64,000 nucleotides of DNA from Tupaia tana (Eukaryota > Chordata > Mammalia > Scandentia > Tupaiidae): assembly GCA_026018925.1 (NCBI GenBank), contig JAKSZU010000506.1:31237-95236 (forward strand), written 5' to 3'. Numbering within the stretch: the stretch's first letter is position 1; every line of letters starts with the position of its first letter. The notes beneath the pieces are model-generated. The model had not been told where the DNA came from. It searched no databases and saw only the letters and a program-made list of their open reading frames with translations. Below, piece after piece: positions 24,433 through 36,668 of this stretch. Both the position numbers and the translations under genes were made by a program.

Positions 24433-26006
24433 GATTTTCTACTCATAATTCAGCCTCCAGGAAGCAAAGCTAGTGTGGTAGGGAGCCCCTCTGGCCTTCT
24501 ATCCCTATCTCTGTGTCTCTGAGGTCTCTGTCTCTCTCTGCTCCTGTCTCCTCATTTTTTTTTGGTAATTTTTCATTTTTACGATTTTTTTAAAGGTTGA
24601 ATTTCTCTCTGGCTCTCAACTCCATCTTTTGTTTTGTTAATAAGCCCTTCTGCACCTTTCTCCCAGGAAGGAGAGTTGAGCCATTCTCTGAGAAGTTTTC
24701 CACATGGATACTGGGAACTAGATATTTCAGGGCACAGGCGAAATGAAGATTTTCTACTCATAATTCAGCCTCCAGCAAGCAAAACTAGTGTGGTCGGGAG
24801 CCCCTCTGGCCTTCTATCCCTGTCTCTGTGTCTCTGAGGTCTCTGTCTCTCTCTGCTCCAGTCTCCTCATATTTTTTTGGTAATTTTTCCTATTTACGAT
24901 TTTTTTAAAGGTAGAATTTCTCTCTGGCTCTCAGCTCCATCTTTTGCTTCGTTAATAAGCCCTTCTGCTCCTTTCTCTCAGGCAGGAGAGTTGAGCCATT
25001 CTCTGAGAAGATTCCACATGGTTACGGGGAACTAGATATTTCAGAGCACAGGCGAAATGAAGATTTTCTACTCATAATTCAGCCTCCAGGAAGCAAAGCT
25101 AGTGTGGTAGGGAGCCCCTCTGGCCTTCTATCCCTGTCTATGTGTCTCTGAGGTCTCTGTCTCTCTCTCCTCCTGTCTCCTCATTTTTTTTTTGGAAATT
25201 TTTCGTTTTTACGATGTTTTTAAAGGTTGAATTTCTCTCTGTCTCTAAACTCCATCTTTTGTTTTGTTAATAAGCCCTTCTGCTCCTTTCTCCCAGGCAG
25301 GAGAGTTGAGCCATTCTCTGAGAAGTTTCCACATGGATACTGGGAACTAGATATTTCAGGGCACAGGCGAAATGAAGATTTTCTACTCATAATTCAGCCT
25401 CCAGCAAGCAAAGCTAGTGTGGTAGGGAGCCCCTCTGGCCTTCTATCCCTGTCTCCATGTCTCTGAGGTCTCTGTCTCACTCTCCTCCTGTCTCCTCATT
25501 TTTTTTTTTTGGTAATTTTTCCTTTTTACGATTTTTTTAAAGGTAGAATTTCTCTCTGGCTCTCAGCTCCATCTCTTGTTTAGTTAATAGGCCCTTCTGC
25601 CCCTTTCTCCCATGCAGGACAGTTGAGCCATTCTCTGAGAAGATTCCACATGGATACTGGGAACTAGATATTTCAGGGCACAGGCGAAATGAATATTTTC
25701 TACTCATAATTCAGCCTCCAGCAAGCAAAGCTAGTGTGGTAGTTAGCCCCTCTGGCCTTCTATCCCTTTCTCTGTGTCTCTGAGGTCTCTGTCCCTCTCT
25801 GCTCATGTCTCCTCATTTTTTTGGGTAATTTTTCATTTTTACAATTTTTTTAAAGGTAGAATTTCTCTCTGGCTCTCAGCTCCATCTTTTGTTTTGTTAA
25901 TAAGCCCTTCTGCTCCTTTCTCCCAGGCAGGAGAGTTGAGCCATTCTCTGAGAAGATTCCACATGGATACTGGGAACTAGATATTTCAGGGCACAGGCGA
26001 AATGAA
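24433..26006. repeat. Five linker monomers between block H copies
   Basis: Includes GGTTGAAT-type copies near 24,594 and 25,225, a monomer with CATGGTTACGGGG near 25,017, and one with CTCACTCTCC, a 12-T run (25,499-25,510), CTCTTGTTTAGTTAATAGG and CATGCAGGACAG. That last type recurs at 26,320 and 32,277. A private GTAGTTAGCCCC lies near 25,739. Confidence 0.82.
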
Positions 26007-26634
26007 GATTTTCTACTCATAATTCAACCTCCAGCAAGCAAAGCTCGTGTGGTAGGGAGCCCCTCTGGCCTTCTATCCCTGTCTCTGTGTCTCTGAGGTC
26101 TCTGTCTCTCTCTGCTCCTGTCTCCTCATTTTTTTTGGTAATTTTTCCTTTTTACGATTTTTTTAAAGGCAGAATTTCTCTCTGGCTCTCAGCTCCATCT
26201 TTTGTTTTGTTAATAAGCCCTTTTGCTCCTTTCTCCCATGCACAGAGTTGAGCTATTCTCTGAGAAGATTCCACATGGATACTGGGATCTAGATATTTCA
26301 GGGCACAGGCGAAATGAAGATTTTCTACTCATAATTCAGCCTCCAGCAAGCAAAGCTAGTGTGGTAGGGAGCCCCTCTGGCCTTCTATCCCTGTCTCTGT
26401 GTCTCTGAGGTCTCTGTCTCACTCTCCTCCTGTCTCCTCATTTTTTTTTTTGGTAATTTTTCCTTTTTACGATTTTTTTAAAGGTAGAATTTCTCTCTGG
26501 CTCTCAGCTCCATCTCTTGTTTAGTTAATAGGCCCTTCTGCCCCTTTCTCCCATGCAGGACAGTTGAGCCATTCTCTGAGAAGATTCCACATGGATACTG
26601 GGAACTAGATATTTCAGGGCACAGGCGAAATGAA
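26007..26634. repeat. 2-monomer block, repeated 5,957 bp downstream
   Basis: First monomer: AAAGGCAGAATT, CCTTTTGCTCC and CATGCACAGAGTTGAGC, which lacks the usual CAGGCAGGAG; then GAGCTATTC and GGGATCTAG. Second monomer: CTCACTCTCC, TTGTTTAGTTAATAGG and GAATATTTTC. The same pair occurs at 31,964-32,592. In both places it directly precedes block H. Confidence 0.9.
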
Positions 26635-29144
26635 TATTTTCTACTCATAATTCAGCCTCCAGCAAGCAAAGCTAGTGTGGTAGGGAGCCCCTCTGGCCTT
26701 CTATCCCTATCTCTGTGTCTCTGAGGTCTCTGTCTCTCTCTGCTCCTGTCTCCTCATTTTTTTTTTGGTAATTTTTCATTTTTACGATTTTTTTAAAGGT
26801 TGAATTTCTCTCTGGCTCTCATCTCCATCTTTTGTTTGGTTAATAAGCCCTTCTGCACCTTTCTCCCAGGCAGGAGAGTTGAGCCATTCTCTGAGAAGGT
26901 TCCACATGGATACTGGGAACTAGATATTTCAGGGCACACGCGAAATGAAGATTTTCTACTCATAATTCAGCCTCCAGCAAGCAAAGCTAGTGTGGTAGTG
27001 AGCCCCTCTGGCCTTCTATCCCTGTCTCTGTGTCTCTGAGGTCTCCGTCTCTCTCTGCTCCTGTCTCATCATATTTTTTTGGTAATTTTTCCTATTTAAG
27101 ATTATTTAAAGGTAGAATTTCTCTCTGGCTCTCAGCTCCATCTTTTGTTTTGTTAATAAGCCCTTCTGCTCCTTTCTCCCAGGCAGGAGAGTTGAGCCAT
27201 TCTCTGAGAAGTTTCCACATGGATACTGGGAACTAGATATTTCTGGGCACAGGCGAAATGAAGATTTTCTACTCATAATTCAGCCTCCAGGAAGCAAAGC
27301 TAGTGTGGTAGGCAGCCCCTCTGGCCTTCTATCCCTGTCTCTGTGACTCTGAGGTCTCTGTCTCTCTCTCCTCCTGTCTCCTCATTTTTTTTGGTAATTT
27401 TTCATTTTTACGATGTTTTTAAAGGTTGAATTTCTCTCTGGCTCTCAACTCCATCTTTTGTTTTCTTAATAAGCCCTTCTGCTCCTTTCTCCCAGGCAGG
27501 AGAGTTGAGCCATTCTCTGAGAAGTTTCCACATGGATACTGGGAACTAGATATTTCAGGGCACAGGCGAAATGAAGATTTTCTACTCATAATTCATCCTC
27601 CAGCGAGCAAAGCTAGTGTGGTAGGGAGCCCCTCTGGCCTTCTATCCCTGTCTCTGTGTCTCTGAGGTCTCTGTATCTCTCTGCTCCGGTCTCCTCATAT
27701 TTTTTTGGTTATTTTTCCTATTTACGATTTTTTTAAAGGTAGAATTTCTCTCTGGCTCTCAGCTCCATCTTTTGTTTTGTTAATAAGCCCTTCTGCTCCT
27801 TTCTCCCAGGCAGGAGAGTTGAGCCATTCTTTGAGAAGATTCCACATGGATACTGGGAACTAGCTAATTCAGGGCACAGGCCAAATGAAGATTTTCTACT
27901 CATAATTCAGCCTCCAGCAAGCAAAGCTAGTGTGGTAGGGAGGCCCTCTGGCCTTCTATCACTGTCTCTGTGTCTCTGAGGTCTCTGTCTCTTTCTGCTC
28001 CTGTCTCCTCATTTTTTTTGGTAATTTTTCCTTTTTACAGTTTTTTTAAAGGTAGAATTTCTCTCTGGCTCTCAGCTCCATCTTTTGTTTTGTTAATAAG
28101 CACTTCTTCTCCTTTCTCCCAGGCAGGAGAGTTGAGCCATTCTCTGAGAAGATTCCACATGGATACTGGGAACTAGATATTTCAGGGCACAGGCGAAATG
28201 AAGATTTTCTACTCATAATTCAACCTCCAGCAAGCAAAGCTAGTGTGGTAGGGAGCCCCTCTGGCCTTCTATCCCTGTCTCTGTGTCTCTGAGGTCTCTG
28301 TCTCTCTCTGCTCCTGTCTCCTCAATTTTTTTGGTAATTTTTTCTTTTTACTATTTTTTTAAAGGTAGAATTTCTCTCTGGCTCTCAGCTCCATCTTTTG
28401 TTTTGTTAATAAGCCCTTCTGCTCCTTTCTCCCAGGCAGGAGAGTAGAGCCATTCTCTGAGAAGTTTCCACATGGATACTGGGAACTACATATTTCAGGG
28501 CACAGGCGAAATGTAGATTTTCTACTCAAAATTCAGCCTCCAGCAAGCAACGCTAGTGAGGTAGGGAGCCCCTCTGGCCTTCTATCCCTGTCTCTCTGTC
28601 TCTGAGGTCTCTGTCTCTCTCTGCTCCTGTCTCCTCATTTTTTTTTTTGGAAATTTTTTCTTTTTACAATTTTTTTTCAGGTAGAATTTCTCTCTGGCTC
28701 TCAACTCCATCTTTTGTTTTGTTAATAAGCCCTTCTGCTCCTTTCTCCCAGGCAGGAGAGTTGAGCCATTCTCTGAGAAGATTCCACATGGATACTGGGA
28801 AAGAGATATTTCAGGGCACAGGCGAAATGAAGATTTTCTACTCATAATTCAGCCTCCAGCAAGCAAAGCTAGTGAGGTAGGGAACCCCTCTGGCCTTCTT
28901 TCCCTGTCTCTGTGTCTCTGAGGTCTCTGTCTCTCTCTGCTCCTGTCTCCTCACATTTTTTTGGTAATTGTTCTTATTTACGATTTTTTAAAGGTAGAAA
29001 TTCTCTCTGGCACTCAGCTCCATCTTTTGTTTTGTTAATAAGCCCTTCTCCTCCTTTCTCCCAGGCAGGAGAGTTGAGCCATTCTCTGAGAAGATTCCAC
29101 ATGGATACTGGGATCTAGATATTTCAGGGCACAGGCGAAATGAA
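26635..29144. repeat. Higher-order block H, copy 2 (8 monomers, ~2.51 kb)
   Basis: Same eight types as at 21,922-24,432, shifted by about 4,712 bp. Private changes are few: GGGCACACGCG near 26,934, GTAGTGAGCCCC near 26,995, TTCTTTGAGAAG near 27,829, GTCTCTTTCTG near 27,990, GCAACGCTAG near 28,547 and GGAAATTTTTTC near 28,649. The last monomer carries GGCACTCAGC, CTTCTCCTCC and GGGATCTAG, unlike its counterpart in copy 1. Confidence 0.92.
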
Positions 29145-30084
29145 GATTTTCTACTCATAATTCAGCCTCAAGCAAGCAAAGCTATTGTGGTAGGGAGCCC
29201 CTCTGGCCTTCTATCCCTGTCTCTGTGTCTCTGAGGTCTCTGTCTCTCTCTGCTCCTGTCTCCTCATTTTTTTTGGTAATTTACACTTTTTACGATATTT
29301 TTAAAGGTAGAATTTCTCTCTGGCTCTCAGCTCCATCTTTTGTTTCGTTAATAGGCCCTTCTGCTCCTTTCTCCCAGGCAGGAGAGTTGAGCCATTCTCT
29401 GAGAAGATTCCACATGTATTCTGGGAACTAGATATTTCAGGGCACAGGAGAAATGAAGATTTTCTACTCATAATTCAGCCTCCAGCAAGCAAAGCTAATG
29501 TGGTAGGGAGCCCCTCTGGCCTTCTATCCCTGTCTCTGTGTCTCTGAGGTCTCTGTCTCTCTCTGCTCCTGTCTCCTCATTATTTTGGTAATTTTTCGTT
29601 TTTACGATTTTTTTAAAGGTAGAATTTCTCTCTGGCTCTCAGCTCCATCTTTTGTTTTGTTAATAAGCCCTTCTGCTCCTTTCTCCCAGGCAGGAGAGTT
29701 GAGCCATTCTCTGAGAAGATTCCACATGGATACTGGGAACAAGATATTTCAGGTCACAGGTGAAATGAAGATTTTCTACTCATAATTCAGCCTCCAGCGA
29801 GCAAAGCTAGTGTGGTAGGGAGCCCCTCTGGCCTTCTATCCCTGTCTCTGTCTCTCTGAGGTCTCTGTACCTCTCTGCTCCTGTCTCCTCATTTTTTTTT
29901 TGGTAATTTTTCCTTTTTACGATTTTATAGAAGGTAGAATTTCTCTCTGGCTCTCAGCTCCATCTTTTGTTTTGTTAATAAGCGCTTCTGCTCCTTTCTC
30001 CCAGGCAGGAGAGTTGAGCCATTCTCTGAGAAGGTTCCACATGGATACTGGGAACTAGATATTTCAGGGCGCAGGCGAAATGAA
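28203..30084. repeat. 6-monomer block, recurring 9.4 kb downstream (30-monomer spacing)
   Basis: Overlaps the end of block H copy 2. After its last three monomers come CTCAAGCAAGC with GCTATTGTGG, AATTTACACTTTTTACG and GTTTCGTTAATAGG; then GCTAATGTGG with CATTATTTTGG and CAGGTCACAGGTG; then CAGCGAGC with TGTACCTCTC, GATTTTATAGAAGG and AAGCGCTTC. All six types recur in order at 37,610-39,489, shifted by 9,405-9,407 bp. Confidence 0.88.
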
Positions 30085-31963
30085 GATTTTCTACTCATAA
30101 TTCAGCATCCAGCAAGCAAAGCTAGTGTGGTAGGGGGCCCCTATGTCCTTCGATCCCTGTCTCTGTGTCTCTGAGGTCTCTGTCTCTCTCTGCTCTTGTC
30201 TCTTCATATTTTTTTGGTAATTTTTCCTTTTTACGATTTTTTTAAAGGTAGAATTTCTCTCTGGCTCTCAGCTCCATCTTCTGTTTTGTTAATAAGCGCT
30301 TCTGCTCCTTTCCCCCAGGCAGGAGAGTTGAGTCATTCTCTGAGAAGATTCCACATGCATACTGAGAAATAGATATTTCAGGCCACAGGCGAAATGAAGA
30401 TTTTCTACTCATATTTCAGCCTCCGGCAAGCAAAGCTAGTGTGGTAGGGAGCCCCTCTGGCCTTCTATCACTGTCTCTGTGTCTCTGAGGTCTCTGTCTC
30501 TCTCTGCTCCGGTCTCCTAATTATTTTTTGGTAATTTTTCCTATTTAAGATTATTTAAAGGTAGAATTTCTCTCTGGCTCTCAGCTCCATCTTTTGTTTC
30601 GTTAATAAGCCCTTCTGCTCCTTTCTCTCAGGCAGGAGAGTTGAGCCATTCTCTGAGAAGATTCCACATGGATACTGGGAAATAGATATTTCAGGGCACA
30701 GGCGAAATGAAGATTTTCTACTTATAATTCAGACCCCAGCAAGCAAAGCTAGTGTGGTAGGGAGCCCCTCTGGCCTTCTATCCGTGTCTCTGTGTCTCTG
30801 AGGTCTCTGTCTCTCTGTGCTCCTTTCTCCTGATTTTTTTTGGTAATTTTTCCTTTTTATGTTTTTTTTAAATGTAGAATATCTCTCTGGCTCTCAGCTC
30901 CATCTTTTGTTTTGTTAATAAGCCCTTCTGCTCCTTTCTCCCAGGCAGGAGAGTTGAGCCATTCTCTGAGAAGTTTCCACATGGATACTGGGAACTAGCT
31001 AATTCAGGGCACAGGTCAAATGAAGATTTTCTACTCATAATTCAGCCTCCAGCAAGCAAAGCTAGTGTGGTAGGGAGGCCCTCTGGCCTTCTATCCCTGT
31101 CTCTGTGTCTCTGAGGTCTCTGTCTCTCTCTGCTCCTGTCTCCTCATTTTTTTTGGTAATTTTTCCTTTTTACAGTTTTTTTAAAGGTAGAATTTCTCTC
31201 TGGCTCTCAGCTCCATCTTTTGTTTTGTTAATAAGCACTTCTGCTCCTTTCTCCCAGGCAGGAGAGTTGAGCCATTCTCTGAGAAGATTCCACATGGATA
31301 CTGGGAACGAGATATTTCAGGGCACAGGCGATATGAAGATTTTCTACTCATAATTCAGCCTCCAGCAAGCAAAGCTAGTGTGGTAGGGATCCCCTCTGGC
31401 CTTCTATCCCTGTCTCTGTGTCTCTGAGGTCTCTGTCTCTCTCTGCTCTTGTCTCCTCATTTTTTTTGGTAATTTTTCCTTTTTACTATTTTTTTAAAGG
31501 TAGAATTTCTCTCTGGCTCTCAGCTCCATCTTTTGTTTTGTTAATAAGCCCTTCTGCTCCTTTCTCCCAGGCAGGAGAGTAGAGCCATTCTCTGAGAAGT
31601 TTCCACATGGATACTGGGAACTACATATTTCAGGGCACAGGCGAAATGAAGATTTTCTACTCAAAATTCAGCCTCCAGCAAGCCAAGCTAGTGTGGTAGG
31701 GAGCCCCTCTGGCCTTCTATCCCTGTCTCTCTGTCTCTGAGGTCTCTGTCTCTCTCTGCTCCTGTCTCCTCATTTTTTTTTGGTAATTTTTTCTTTTTAC
31801 AATTTTTTTCAGGTAGAATTTCTCTCTGGCACTCAGCTCCATCTTTCGTTTTGTTCATAAGCCTTTCTCCTCCTTTCTCCCAGGCAGGAGAGTTGAGCCA
31901 TTCTCTGAGAAGATTCCACATGGATACTGGGATCTAGATATTTCAGGGCACAGGCGAAATGAA
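30085..31963. repeat. Six mosaic monomers
   Basis: Monomer 1 has GTAGGGGGCCCCTATG and CTTCGATCCC. Monomer 2 has CCTAATTATTTTTTGG and AAGATTATTTAAAGG. Monomer 3 has TATCCGTGTC with TATGTTTTTTTTAAATG and CTAGCTAATTCAGG. Monomers 4-6 (31,026-31,963) repeat the ACAGTTTTTTT, TACTATTTTTTT and CTCAAAATTCAG series of block H. The last monomer is a hybrid: its 5' half is the TTTTTTCAGG type and its 3' half (GGCACTCAGC, TTCTCCTCC, GGGATCTAG) is the next type in block H. Confidence 0.85.
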
Positions 31964-34900
31964 GATTTTCTACTCATAATTCAACCTCCAGCAAGCAAAG
32001 CTAGTGTGGTAGGGAGCCCCTCTGGCCTTCTATCCCTGTCTCTGTGTCTCTGAGGTCTCTGTCTCTCTCTGCTCCTGTCTCCTCATTTTTTTTGGTAATT
32101 TTTCCTTTTTACGATTTTTTTAAAGGCAGAATTTCTCTCTGGCTCTCAGCTCCATCTTTTGTTTTGTTAATAAGCCCTTTTGCTCCTTTCTCCCATGCAC
32201 AGAGTTGAGCTATTCTCTGAGAAGATTCCACATGGATACTGGGATCTAGATATTTCAGGGCACAGGCGAAATGAAGATTTTCTACTCATAATTCAGCCTC
32301 CAGCAAGCAAAGCTAGTGTGGTAGGGAGCCCCTCTGGCCTTCTATCCCTGTCTCTGTGTCTCTGAGGTCTCTGTCTCACTCTCCTCCTGTCTCCTCATTT
32401 TTTTTTTTTGGTAATTTTTCCTTTTTACGATTTTTTTAAAGGTAGAATTTCTCTCTGGCTCTCAGCTCCATCTCTTGTTTAGTTAATAGGCCCTTCTGCC
32501 CCTTTCTCCCATGCAGGACAGTTGAGCCATTCTCTGAGAAGATTCCACATGGATACTGGGAACTAGATATTTCAGGGCACAGGCGAAATGAATATTTTCT
32601 ACTCATAATTCAGCCTCCAGCAAGCAAAGCTAGTGTGGTAGGGAGCCCCTCTGGCCTTCTATCCCTGTCTCTGTGTCTCTGAGGTCTCCGTCTCTCTCTG
32701 CTCCTGTCTCATCATATTTTTTTGGTAATTTTTCCTATTTAAGATTATTTAAAGGTAGAATTTCTCTCTGGCTCTCAGCTCCATCTTTTGTTTTGTTAAT
32801 AAGCCCTTCTGCTCCTTTCTCCCAGGCAGGAGAGTTGAGCCATTCTCTGAGAAGTTTCCACATGGATACTGGGAACTAGATATTTCTGGGCACAGGCGAA
32901 ATGAAGATTTTCTACTCATAATTCAGCCTCCAGGAAGCAAAGCTAGTGTGGTAGGCAGCCCCTCTGGCCTTCTATTCCTGTCTCTGTGACTCTGAGGTCT
33001 CTGTCTCTCTCTCCTCCTGTCTCCTCATTTTTTTTGGTAATTTTTCATTTTTACGATGTTTTTAAAGGTTGAATTTCTCTCTGGCTCTCAACTCCATCTT
33101 TTGTTTTCTTAATAAGCCCTTCTGCTCCTTTCTCCCAGGCAGGAGAGTTGAGCCATTCTCTGAGAAGTTTCCACATGGATACTGGGAACTAGATATTTCA
33201 GGGCACAGGCGAAATGAAGATTTTCTACTCATAATTCATCCTCCAGCGAGCAAAGCTAGTGTGGTAGGGAGCCCCTCTGGCCTTCTATCCCTGTCTCTGT
33301 GTCTCTGAGGTCTCTGTATCTCTCTGCTCCGGTCTCCTCATATTTTTTTGGTTATTTTTCCTATTTACGATTTTTTTAAAGGTAGAATTTCTCTCTGGCT
33401 CTCAGCTCCATCTTTTGTTTTGTTAATAAGCCCTTCTGCTCCTTTCTCCCAGGCAGGAGAGTTGAGCCATTCTTTGAGAAGATTCCACATGGATACTGGG
33501 AACTAGCTAATTCAGGGCACAGGCCAAATGAAGATTTTCTACTCATAATTCAGCCTCCAGCAAGCAAAGCTAGTGTGGTAGGGAGGCCCTCTGGCCTTCT
33601 ATCCCTGTCTCTGTGTCTCTGAGGTCTCTGTCTCTTTCTGCTCCTGTCTCCTCATTTTTTTTGGTAATTTTTCCTTTTTACAGTTTTTTTAAAGGTAGAA
33701 TTTCTCTCTGGCTCTCAGCTCCATCTTTTGTTTTGTTAATAAGCACTTCTTCTCCTTTCTCCCAGGCAGGAGAGTTGAGCCATTCTCTGAGAAGATTCCA
33801 CATGGATACTGGGAACTAGATATTTCAGGGCACAGGCGAAATGAAGATTTTCTACTCATAATTCAACCTCCAGCAAGCAAAGCTAGTGTGGTAGGGAGCC
33901 CCTCTGGCCTTCTATCCCTGTCTCTGTGTCTCTGAGGTCTCTGTCTCTCTCTGCTCCTGTCTCCTCATTTTTTTTGGTAATTTTTTCTTTTTACTATTTT
34001 TTTAAAGGTAGAATTTCTCTCTGGCTCTCAGCTCCATCTTTTGTTTTGTTAATAAGCCCTTCTGCTCCTTTCTCCCAGGCAGGAGAGTAGAGCCATTCTC
34101 TGAGAAGTTTCCACATGGATACTGGGAACTACATATTTCAGGGCACAGGCGAAATGTAGATTTTCTACTCAAAATTCAGCCTCCAGCAAGCAAAGCTAGT
34201 GAGGTAGGGAGCCCCTCTGGCCTTCTATCCCTGTCTCTCTGTCTCTGAGGTCTCTGTCTCTCTCTGCTCCTGTCTCCTCATTTTTTTTTTTGGAAATTTT
34301 TTCTTTTTACAATTTTTTTCAGGTAGAATTTCTCTCTGGCTCTCAACTCCATCTTTTGTTTTGTTAATAAGCCCTTCTGCTCCTTTCTCCCAGGCAGGAG
34401 AGTTGAGCCATTCTCTGAGAAGATTCCACATGGATACTGGGAAAGAGATATTTCAGGGCACAGGCGAAATGAAGATTTTCTACTCATAATTCAGCCTCCA
34501 GCAAGCAAAGCTAGTGAGGTAGGGAACCCCTCTGGCCTTCTTTCCCTGTCTCTGTGTCTCTGAGGTCTCTGTCTCTCTCTGCTCCTGTCTCCTCACATTT
34601 TTTTGGTAATTGTTCTTATTTACGATTTTTTTAAAGGTAGAATTTCTCTCTGGCACTCAGCTCCATCTTTTGTTTTGTTAATAAGCCCTTCTCCTCCTTT
34701 CTCCCAGGCAGGAGAGTTGAGCCATTCTCTGAGAAGATTCCACATGGATACTGGGATCTAGATATTTCAGGGCACAGGCGAAATGAAGATTTTCTACTCA
34801 TAATTCAGCCTCAAGCAAGCAAAGCTATTGTGGTAGGGAGCCCCTCTGGCCTTCTATCCCTGTCTCTGTGTCTCTGAGGTCTCTGTCTCTCTCTGCTCCT

Positions 34901-35100
34901 GTCTCCTCATTTTTTTTGGTAATTTACACTTTTTACGATATTTTTAAAGGTAGAATTTCTCTCTGGCTCTCAGCTCCATCTTTTGTTTTGTTAATAAGCC
35001 CTTCTGCTCCTTTCTCCCAGGCAGGAGAGTTGAGCCATTCTCTGAGAAGATTCCACATGGATACTGGGAACAAGATATTTCAGGTCACAGGTGAAATGAA
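31964..35100. repeat. Third copy of the leader pair and block H, with one monomer missing
   Basis: Starts with the AAAGGCAGAATT and CTCACTCTCC pair (31,964-32,592). It then goes straight to the TCTCCGTCTC/CTCATCATATTT monomer, skipping the CATCTCC/GTTTGGTT monomer present in copy 2 at 26,635-26,949. The spacing to copy 2 therefore drops from 5,957 to 5,643 bp. The other block H types follow in order to 34,787. The last monomer (34,788-35,100) is a hybrid of the two types that follow block H in copy 2. Confidence 0.92.
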
Positions 35101-36668
35101 GATTTTCTACTCATAATTCAGCCTCCAGCGAGCAAAGCTAGTGTGGTAGGGAGCCCCTCTGGCCTTCTATCCCTGTCTCTGTCTCTCTGAGGACTCTGTA
35201 CCTCTCTGCTCCTGTCTCCTCATTTTTTTTTGGTAATTTTTCCTTTTTACGATTTTATAGAAGGTAGAATTTCTCTCTGGCTCTCAGCTCCATCTTCTGT
35301 TTTGTTAATAAGCGCTTCTGCTCCTTTCTCCCAGGCAGGAGAGTTGAGCCATTCTCTGAGAAAATTCCATATGGATACTGGGTACTAGATATTTCAGAGC
35401 ACAGGCGAAATGAAGATTTTCTTCTCATAATTCAGCCTCCAGCGAGCAAAGCTAGTGTGGTAGGGAGCACCTCTAGCCTTCTATCCCTGTCTCTGTGTCT
35501 CTGAGGTCTCTGTCTCTCTCTGCTCCAGTCTCCTCATTTATTTTTGGTAATTTTTCCTTTTTACAATTTTTTTAAAGGTAGAATTTCTCTCTGGCTCTCA
35601 GCTCCATCTTCTCTTTTGTTAATAAGCGCTTCTGCTCCTTTCTCCCAGGCAGGAGAGTTGAGCCGTTCTCTGAGAAGATTCCATATGGATACTGGGAACT
35701 AGCTATTTCAGGGCACAGGCGAAATGAAGGTTTTCTACTCATAATTCAGCCTCCAGCGAGCAAAGCTAGTGTGGTAGGGAGCCCCTCTGGCCTTCTATCC
35801 CTGTCTCTGTGTCTCTGAGGTCTTTGTCTCTCTCTGCTCCTGGCTCCTCATTATTTTTTTGGTAATTTTTACTTTTTACGATTTTTTGAAAGGTAGAATT
35901 TCTCTCTGGCTCTCAGCTCCATCTTTTGTTTTGTTAATAAGCCCTTCTGCTCCTTTCTCCCAGGCAGGAGAGTTGAGCCGTTCTCTGAGAAGATTCCACA
36001 TGGATACTGGGAACTAGATATTTCAGGGCACAGGCGAAATGAAGATTTTCTACTCATAATTCAGCCTCCAGCAAGCAAAGCTAGTGTGGTAGGGAGCCCC
36101 TCTGGCCTTCTATCCCTGTCTCTGTGTCTCTGAGGTCTCTTTCTCTCTGTGCTCCTTTTCACCTCATTTTTTTGTAATTTTTCCTTTTTATGATTTTTTT
36201 AAAGGTTGAATGTCTCTCTGGCTCTCAGCTCCATCTTTTGTTTTGTTAATAAGCCCTTCTGCTCCTTTCTCCCAGGCAGGAGATTGGAGCCATTCTCTGA
36301 GAAGATTCCACATGGATACTGGGAACTAGCTATTTCAGGGCACAGGCGAAATGCAGATTTTCTACTCATAATTCAGCCTCCAGCAAGCAAAGCTAGTGTG
36401 GTAGGGAGCCCCTCTGGCCTTCTATCCCTGTCTCTGTGTCTCTGAGGTCTCTGTCTCTCTCTGCTCCGGTCTCCTCATTTATTTTTGGTAATTTTTCTTT
36501 TTACGATTTTTTTAAAGGTAGAATTTCTCTCTGGCTCTCAGCTCCATCTCTTGTTTAGTTAATAGGCCCTTCTGCTCCTTTCTCCCATGCAGGAGAGTTG
36601 AGCCATTCTCAGAGAAGATTCCACATGGATACTGGGAACTAGATAATTCAGGGCACAGGCGAAATGAA
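35101..36668. repeat. Five mosaic monomers, two shared with the 20-mer unit
   Basis: The first starts as the GATTTTATAGAAGG type and ends as GAGAAAATTCCATATGG, GGGTACTAG and TTCAGAGCAC, a 3' end otherwise seen with the TTTTTCGATTC type. Next: CTCCAGTCTCC with ATTTATTTTTGG. The third (CTCCTGGCTCC, CATTATTTTTTTGG, TTTTTTGAAAGG, GAGCCGTTC) and fourth (TTCACCTC, TATGAT, GAGATTGGAGCC) are the same adjacent pair as at about 49.2-49.8 and 55.5-56.1 kb. The fifth has TTGTTTAGTTAATAGG and GATAATTCAGG. Confidence 0.85.
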
